Source of the DNA: Anaerolineae bacterium
GTDB taxonomy: Bacteria; Chloroflexota; Anaerolineae; 4572-78; J111
Length of the DNA stretch: 64,000 nt
Assembly (NCBI GenBank): GCA_022071955.1
Contig: JAJVIM010000011.1
Coordinates: forward strand, 62,001 to 126,000
Direction of reading: 5' to 3'
The position numbers and the translations under genes were made by a program. This document shows positions 60,001-64,000 of the stretch, piece by piece; within the stretch, counting starts at the first letter, position 1, and every line of letters begins with the position of its first letter. A model generated the notes under the pieces. The model made no database searches. It had not been told where the DNA came from and saw only the letters and a list, made by a program, of their open reading frames with translations.

Positions 60001-62013
60001 GGCTGCGCCAACCAACCGCGCAAAGTAGGGGTTACTCAGGTTGAGCATGCTCAGCCCAATGGTAATATCGCTCAAGTCGAGTCCGGCAAAAACGTCGCCG
60101 GCCAGATAAGTGGCGCTGAACTGCTGGCTGCGCGCCAAAACCTCATCGATATTGGCCGGATTGACCGGCAAATATTCAATGTTCAGCACCGGCTCATAGG
60201 GCAAGCCTTTAATGGCGGCAACAATGGTTCTAACCGCCAGCAGGCCAATTTCTTCGGCGGGCTGGGTAACGCTGGCCTGGTACGCGCCACCGGCTTTGAT
60301 GGCAGCGATGGCGTCGGGGACGGCGTCAATACCGCCGACAAAGAATTTATCGGCCTGATTCCGGCCGGCGGCAATCACCGCCTGATACGCCCCCAGAGCG
60401 CTGCCATCGTTAAAGCCCAAAATCATATTCAAATCTGGATACTGCTTTAACCAGGCCTGCGCCACACTGCGGCCCCGAACGGGATCACCGGCGGTTTCTT
60501 CGATGACCACAAAATTGCCGCCGAAAATATCTTTCACGCCGTCTAAAATGGCCTGCTCCCGCTCCAAAACCCGGGGCGATACCTGAGAATAGGTGAGCAG
60601 CCCAATTTTGAGCGGCTGGCCCGGCCGAATATGGGCGGCGGCCCACTCGCCGGCTTGAAGCCCCAAAATATGGCCCATTTCCTGTTCTCGGGTGGGAATG
60701 GTGGCCGTTTGGTTTTGAGCGCCCAGGTCATTACCAACGGCAATAACGTGCTGGCCCTGCTGGCGGGCGTTATGTGAAAATTTGGCCACGGTTTCGGGGT
60801 CAAAGGAATGGACAATGTAGCCATCAAACCCGGCCCTGATAAATGTTTGCAGCGCCCGGTGTTGGGTTTCGGCGTTTTCATTGCCGGATAAAATAGGCAC
60901 CACCAGCTCTGATTTTGTCTCCGGCAACAGCGGATGGGGCTGGTAAAGCGGATCTGCCGAAACGTTGGGGCGCAAAATGGTGGCGCTGGCGCCGGCAGCC
61001 AGCCCCAACAACCCCTGGCCCGATTCAACCTGATAGCCGGCGGCCATTAACTGATCGCCCACATCGCCATAGCCGGCGGCCAACACCAGGCTCTGATTAT
61101 CCGGGTTAAACCGCAGCAATTGCGAGTAGTAAACCTGAAATTGCTCATTAATGTGGGTAATTACCTGCTGATAAAAATCATCAAGATTAGAAACATTGAC
61201 CGCATCCTGCGAAACCAGGGTAGACAACCGAATTTGCTGCTCCCGCAGGTCAAGCGACTCCTGAACTCGCTGTTGCAATTTTTTGCGGTGGGTAATATCC
61301 CGGACCAGCCAAACCACCCGGTCGCTGGCCTGGCTTTGGCTTCGCAGCGGCAGCACCCGGCCTTCGTACCAGACCTCCGGGCGCAAGGAGTATTCCAGCA
61401 CCTGGGGTAACTGCGTGTTTAATGCGCGGTGGATAACATCCAAAAACTGCTCGGCCAGCCCCGGCGCAATCACATCACGGATATTTTTTCCTTTGAACTG
61501 CCCGGCCGCTCCCGTATAACGCGTGTTGGTTTCTGAAACCAGCACTTCAAGATACCGGCCCTCGGCATCGTAAATAAAGGCCAGGTCTGGCAGGGCGTTG
61601 ACAAAAGCGCGCAGCCGGCTTTCGCTTTCGCGCAGGGCGTTTTCGGCCATTTTGTACTGCGAAATATCATGCAAGACAAGCTGGAAGTAGGTTTGGTCCT
61701 CAAATGAAACCGCGTCGAGATTGGCGGCCACCTCAACCGGCCCGCCATCAAACCGGCGACACAGCAGTTCAAAATTTTGGGGCCGGCCCAAAGCAGCCGC
61801 CTTAAATTTTGATTCCAGCAATTGCGCCGTGCTGCTGCCGTCGGGTTGGGTATCGGGCAAAACATCCAGCAGCCTTTTGCCGGCCAACTCTGCCGGCGAG
61901 CAGCCCAGCAGTTGGGCCAATCCGGGCGTCACCTGGCTAAACTGGCCAGCCGTCAATACGGCCATCGCCGTATTTGATTTTTCAAACAGGTAGCGGCAAA
62001 GGTCTTGGGTCAT
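57004..62013 (-). CDS. Giant PAS/GAF sensor with a circularly permuted sugar-binding domain inside a GAF
   Basis: 1669 residues from MTQDLCRYLF (ATG 62013, one base after the upstream stop). PAS (about 10-115), PAS (about 124-250), GAF first half (about 285-376, ending ETKSELVVPIL), inserted periplasmic-binding-protein domain (about 377-686), GAF second half (from QVLGVLDVQSREI, 687-735), PAS (about 738-860), atypical GAF (about 871-970), three GAFs (about 970-1140, 1145-1315, 1318-1480), atypical GAF (about 1484-1610), tail (about 1620-1669). In the insert, RbsB-like segments run from GNENAETQHRALQTF to the C-terminal lobe, then the normal N-terminal strand-helix-strand (ITIGLSMLNLSNPYFARL...VQVVVSES) comes last. 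No signal peptide, transmembrane segment or kinase; hence cytoplasmic. Confidence 0.9.
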   Translation of the reverse strand: MTQDLCRYLFEKSNTAMAVLTAGQFSQVTPGLAQLLGCSPAELAGKRLLDVLPDTQPDGSSTAQLLESKFKAAALGRPQNFELLCRRFDGGPVEVAANLDAVSFEDQTYFQLVLHDISQYKMAENALRESESRLRAFVNALPDLAFIYDAEGRYLEVLVSETNTRYTGAAGQFKGKNIRDVIAPGLAEQFLDVIHRALNTQLPQVLEYSLRPEVWYEGRVLPLRSQSQASDRVVWLVRDITHRKKLQQRVQESLDLREQQIRLSTLVSQDAVNVSNLDDFYQQVITHINEQFQVYYSQLLRFNPDNQSLVLAAGYGDVGDQLMAAGYQVESGQGLLGLAAGASATILRPNVSADPLYQPHPLLPETKSELVVPILSGNENAETQHRALQTFIRAGFDGYIVHSFDPETVAKFSHNARQQGQHVIAVGNDLGAQNQTATIPTREQEMGHILGLQAGEWAAAHIRPGQPLKIGLLTYSQVSPRVLEREQAILDGVKDIFGGNFVVIEETAGDPVRGRSVAQAWLKQYPDLNMILGFNDGSALGAYQAVIAAGRNQADKFFVGGIDAVPDAIAAIKAGGAYQASVTQPAEEIGLLAVRTIVAAIKGLPYEPVLNIEYLPVNPANIDEVLARSQQFSATYLAGDVFAGLDLSDITIGLSMLNLSNPYFARLVGAAQAEALRLGVQVVVSESRQVLGVLDVQSREIGRFTADDQQILEGLSRQIAAAIENVQLYQDANIFRQFAESAGQGLGMATLNGQTVYMNPALLRMLGERSLSGAVGKHMSAFYRPQDQQLLNDEILPTVLEQGQWSGELELQAAAGQTIPSIQNVFLIHNEQGQPLYVANAVTDISEQKHTAAELEARLRDLAALQRLMSREGWQSYQVTQSEDVQGYVFAHGDVQPLVAASPDSTISENGHAVKRAVEVYGEVIGTLGVVDSADRPLAPEDESFLNAIAEQVAEALERARLLEQTHKRAVELETVSQVGTAVATVHDVNELLQTMVNLTKSQFGLYHAHIYLLNNAGDMLSLVAGAGEVGQQMVQQGWQIPLSHSDSIVARAARNKQGVTANDVRQSATFLPNPLLPDTRSELAVPLLAGDTVLGVLDVQSDVVNRFTDEDIHIQTTLASQVAVALQNASLYQDTQAALAETEQQARRLNMLSQMAMALSQAGDMAAAFKVVSEKTLPIVGGTKATVALLNPDGNQLEIFELSDTEGMQPTGVYVPLAGSAAGQVVQNRRVMSFLGSKDSPQPDIRQFYQAGLVSIISAPLVSGAKVHGVISVGSRYPDSYGPREENLLLQIGTTLASIIENQRLLQETKVSLQETEILYRVSSNLAQITDQQKMFEYVLAEYLAFLQLPQGGVLIFDEAGTSGTLAALVVNGELAEPGQRIPVVGNPPCQKMIATSQPTVIVDALHDPLLDSVRDLVDDLGYKSLLLVPMIVRGQVIGALGADSTIEIHNFTPREIALVQAVADQLGGAIERQRLLVETREALAEVERTQQRYTVQSWEAYQARRNIQTYQQQREGVILAENGAAAGISQALEHKKAAVITTPLSLPGGDPTEAAPPVMAQTNLVVPLKIRNEVVGVLGLQEVANNRRWTDEEIALVEAIAEQMSLAAENLRLLDETQLRAAREKRVNEIGEKIQAAQSLEDALQIAIKEVGLSLQATETSVQLKVD

Positions 62014-62014
62014 C

Positions 62015-64000
62015 CTACTCATCCTTTTTGTGGCCGTTATCTTTTTGGCTGAGCTGCACAAAAGCCGGCCGGCCGAGCGCGCGTCCCACTTCCTGGGCCG
62101 CCACGCGCAGCACCGAGTTCACATCGGCGGAGCTTCTGATTTTGGCCGAAGCCTGGCGCAGCAGTTGCTCACGCCGGGCGGCGTTTTCAATGGCATCGTA
62201 GCGCCGGGCGCTTTCAAGAGCCACTGCGGTTTGATTAACCAGGCTCTGTAACAGCCTGAGTTGGTATTCCTGCTGCTTTTCACCGGGGTTGTCTTTAAAG
62301 CCAACTTCAATTAACCCCACGTTATTGCCGCGGAGCGCAATCGGCATGAATACACGCATGCCCCAGTTGGCCATATGCTCGCTTTCAAAAATGGTAACAT
62401 CAAAACGGGGGTCCCAACCGGAAATAATTTCTGTTTTGCCGCTGCGAATAATATCGGCCATGATGTCGCTGCTGGACAGAGGGTGATTGGCGCGCTTCAG
62501 GTGATCATCGGATACGTTTACGCCGGCCACCGCTTTTACCCGCTGTTCCGTGTCATCAACCAGTGAAAAGATAACAAAATCAAATCCCAGCAACCGGGTA
62601 CAGGATGACAAAAACGTGTCGATGACTTCTCTCGCGTGCTGCACGCCGGCCAGCGCCTGGGTAAGCTGCTGCAAAATCTGGGTTTCACGCAGCCGCGCTT
62701 CGGCCTCGTGTTGGGCCTGAGTGGCGTTTTCGTACAGGCGAGCGTTTCTGATGGCTACCGCAATCTGGTTGGTGAGGGTGGTGTACACCTGCAAATCGTC
62801 GCTGACAAAATGGGCTTCGGCCTCGGATTGAACGTTTAACACGCCAAACAGGGTGTTACCGGCAGCAATAGGAATGACCATTTCCGAGGCGGTAAGAGGC
62901 AGCAGTGGGTCTGGCTGGTAATCAGGCTGGGCTTTGGTGTGGTAAATAATCCGCCCCTGCTGCGAGCGCGCTACCTGCGCAATGAGCGATTTGTCATCGA
63001 GGTAGGGTATTTGCAGTCCGGACTCAACCATTTGCCGGCCAACATCGCCGGAGCCGGCGGCCAACACCAAAGTGTTACCCGGTTCATCCACCAAAAAAAC
63101 GTTAACGTGATAAAGGTCAAAGCTGTCTCGGGTTAAATTGACTACCGTATCCAGAAGTTCGCTCACATCCAAAAGAGTAGAGGCGGCCGCGCCCACCTTG
63201 GAAACAATTTCCATTTCGGTGATTCGCCGGGCCAGCGCCAGCTCGGCCTGCCGTTGCGCCGTGATTTCTTCTTTTACCGCCAGAAAATGGGTAATTTCAC
63301 CGCGCTCATTTTTAATGGGTGAAATCAGCGCTTTTTCCCAGTAAAGCTCGCCATTTTTCTTTTTGTTGTGAAACTCACCCCGCCATTCCTGCCCCGCTGA
63401 AATATTCTGCCACATGCGTTTGTATTCTTCGCTTGAAGTCTCGCCAGATTTGAGCAGCCGGGTGTGCTGGCCAATGGCCTCTTGCAGCGTATAACCTGTA
63501 GTTTCTTCAAAACGGGGGTTGGCGTATTCAATGTAGCCGTTGGTATCGGTAATGACCACCGTGTTGGCGCTTTGCTCCACCGCTATCGACAACCGGTGTA
63601 GCCGTTCTTCTATCTCTTTGCGGTGGGTGATGTCCAGATTCAGGCCAATGTAGTGCGTTACCTGCCCCTGCGGATTACGCTGCGCCGAGACGTGGGTACT
63701 AAGCCAGCGAATCTGGCCGGCGTCATCAATAATGCGGTAATCGTAACTAAAATGGTCAACACGGTTTTCCATATTAGTCCAGGCCGCCTGCTCCACCAGT
63801 TCGTGATCGAGGGGGTGAATGATTGATTTGTACAAAAAGCCGGCGGCGCGGAGTTTTTTGGGGTCCAGATTAAACTGAACAACATTATCAGACACATACT
63901 CAACCGGCCAGCCGGGAGCGGCCTGCCAGCGGAAAAGCACCACCCGACTGGTTTGAACAAACGAGCTGATCATTGACAACTGCTCGTTCAGAGCGCCGCT
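62015..64000 (-). CDS. PAS-PAS-GAF-GAF sensor, 5' end beyond the window
   Basis: The frame is open to base 64000 (reading GALNEQLSMISSF before the first possible TTG start at 63979), so the N-terminus is outside. Visible: PAS (FRWQAAPGWPVEYVSDNVVQ; HPLDHELVEQ), PAS (VVITDTNGYIEYANPRFEETTGY, PAC tail VKEEITAQRQ), GAF (FDLYHVNVFLVDEPGNTLVL), a second ordinary GAF (LLGFDFVIFSLVDDTEQRVK), and the shared C-terminal tail (RSSADVNSVLRVAAQEVGRAL). No kinase domain. Its stop TAG lies one base before the start of the 62013 gene. The operon therefore begins to the right of this window. Confidence 0.88.
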   Translation of the reverse strand, partial: SGALNEQLSMISSFVQTSRVVLFRWQAAPGWPVEYVSDNVVQFNLDPKKLRAAGFLYKSIIHPLDHELVEQAAWTNMENRVDHFSYDYRIIDDAGQIRWLSTHVSAQRNPQGQVTHYIGLNLDITHRKEIEERLHRLSIAVEQSANTVVITDTNGYIEYANPRFEETTGYTLQEAIGQHTRLLKSGETSSEEYKRMWQNISAGQEWRGEFHNKKKNGELYWEKALISPIKNERGEITHFLAVKEEITAQRQAELALARRITEMEIVSKVGAAASTLLDVSELLDTVVNLTRDSFDLYHVNVFLVDEPGNTLVLAAGSGDVGRQMVESGLQIPYLDDKSLIAQVARSQQGRIIYHTKAQPDYQPDPLLPLTASEMVIPIAAGNTLFGVLNVQSEAEAHFVSDDLQVYTTLTNQIAVAIRNARLYENATQAQHEAEARLRETQILQQLTQALAGVQHAREVIDTFLSSCTRLLGFDFVIFSLVDDTEQRVKAVAGVNVSDDHLKRANHPLSSSDIMADIIRSGKTEIISGWDPRFDVTIFESEHMANWGMRVFMPIALRGNNVGLIEVGFKDNPGEKQQEYQLRLLQSLVNQTAVALESARRYDAIENAARREQLLRQASAKIRSSADVNSVLRVAAQEVGRALGRPAFVQLSQKDNGHKKDE

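Noticed and set aside
59955..60886. Frameshift or chimeric misassembly as the cause of the GAF interruption
   Set aside because: The frame is continuous for 1669 codons, both junctions fall at a structurally sensible loop, and the linker between the permuted ends is in frame; still flagged for resequencing.

Overview
The window looks like chromosomal DNA of a Chloroflexota bacterium, probably Anaerolineae, Ardenticatenia or a relative. This is an inference from overall composition (GC-rich) and gene content: giant PAS/GAF signalling proteins that repeat one another, a 2-oxoacid:ferredoxin oxidoreductase, an MGDG-synthase-like glycosyltransferase, G/C-rich multi-hairpin intergenic repeats, and long perfectly symmetric stem-loop terminators. 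No rRNA, tRNA or CRISPR array was seen.

Bases 1 to about 7,000 are an accessory island. A minus-strand operon of small genes (ribbon-helix-helix regulator, four unknown proteins, a PD-(D/E)XK nuclease, then a membrane protein running off the left edge) is divergent from an XRE-type regulator across a shared promoter/operator region. Two AT-rich convergent genes of unknown function and a large serine recombinase follow; hairpins flank the recombinase. Bases 7,000-21,000 are ordinary metabolism and envelope genes: flavodoxin, GH13 glucan-branching-type enzyme, a metA-metY methionine pair behind a CRP/FNR-like palindrome, U32 peptidase/RlhA-like protein, CorA, DedA, a DUF4405-like haem membrane protein and a secreted repeat protein. 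Bases 21,000-30,000 hold an OmpR-type two-component pair, a hybrid PAS/GAF kinase, a GT28 glycosyltransferase and a mannitol-dehydrogenase-like protein. Bases 29,850-34,050 carry a candidate small-RNA transcription unit, a stand-alone CBS protein and KorAB, with KorB fused to two further CBS domains. QueG and a three-gene minus-strand cluster (trypco1-like protein, unknown protein, acidic proline-rich membrane protein) follow.

The remarkable part is 38,560-64,000: one minus-strand gene train about 25 kb long, with gaps of about 1-50 bp, entering from beyond the right edge and ending at a strong terminator. It encodes six giant PAS/GAF sensors with no kinase or other visible output domain (three membrane-bound, three cytoplasmic; the rightmost is cut by the window), one orthodox membrane histidine kinase, one secreted sugar-type solute-binding protein with no transporter genes in view, one single-domain response regulator, and a threonine-synthase-like PLP enzyme fused to two complete receiver domains. 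One cytoplasmic sensor (57,004-62,013) carries a periplasmic-binding-protein fold that appears circularly permuted and is inserted in the middle of a GAF domain. I infer a signalling array that gathers extracellular and cytoplasmic ligand information, passes it to one kinase, and may control an amino-acid biosynthetic enzyme by phosphorylation. The domain content is read from sequence; the wiring is inference.
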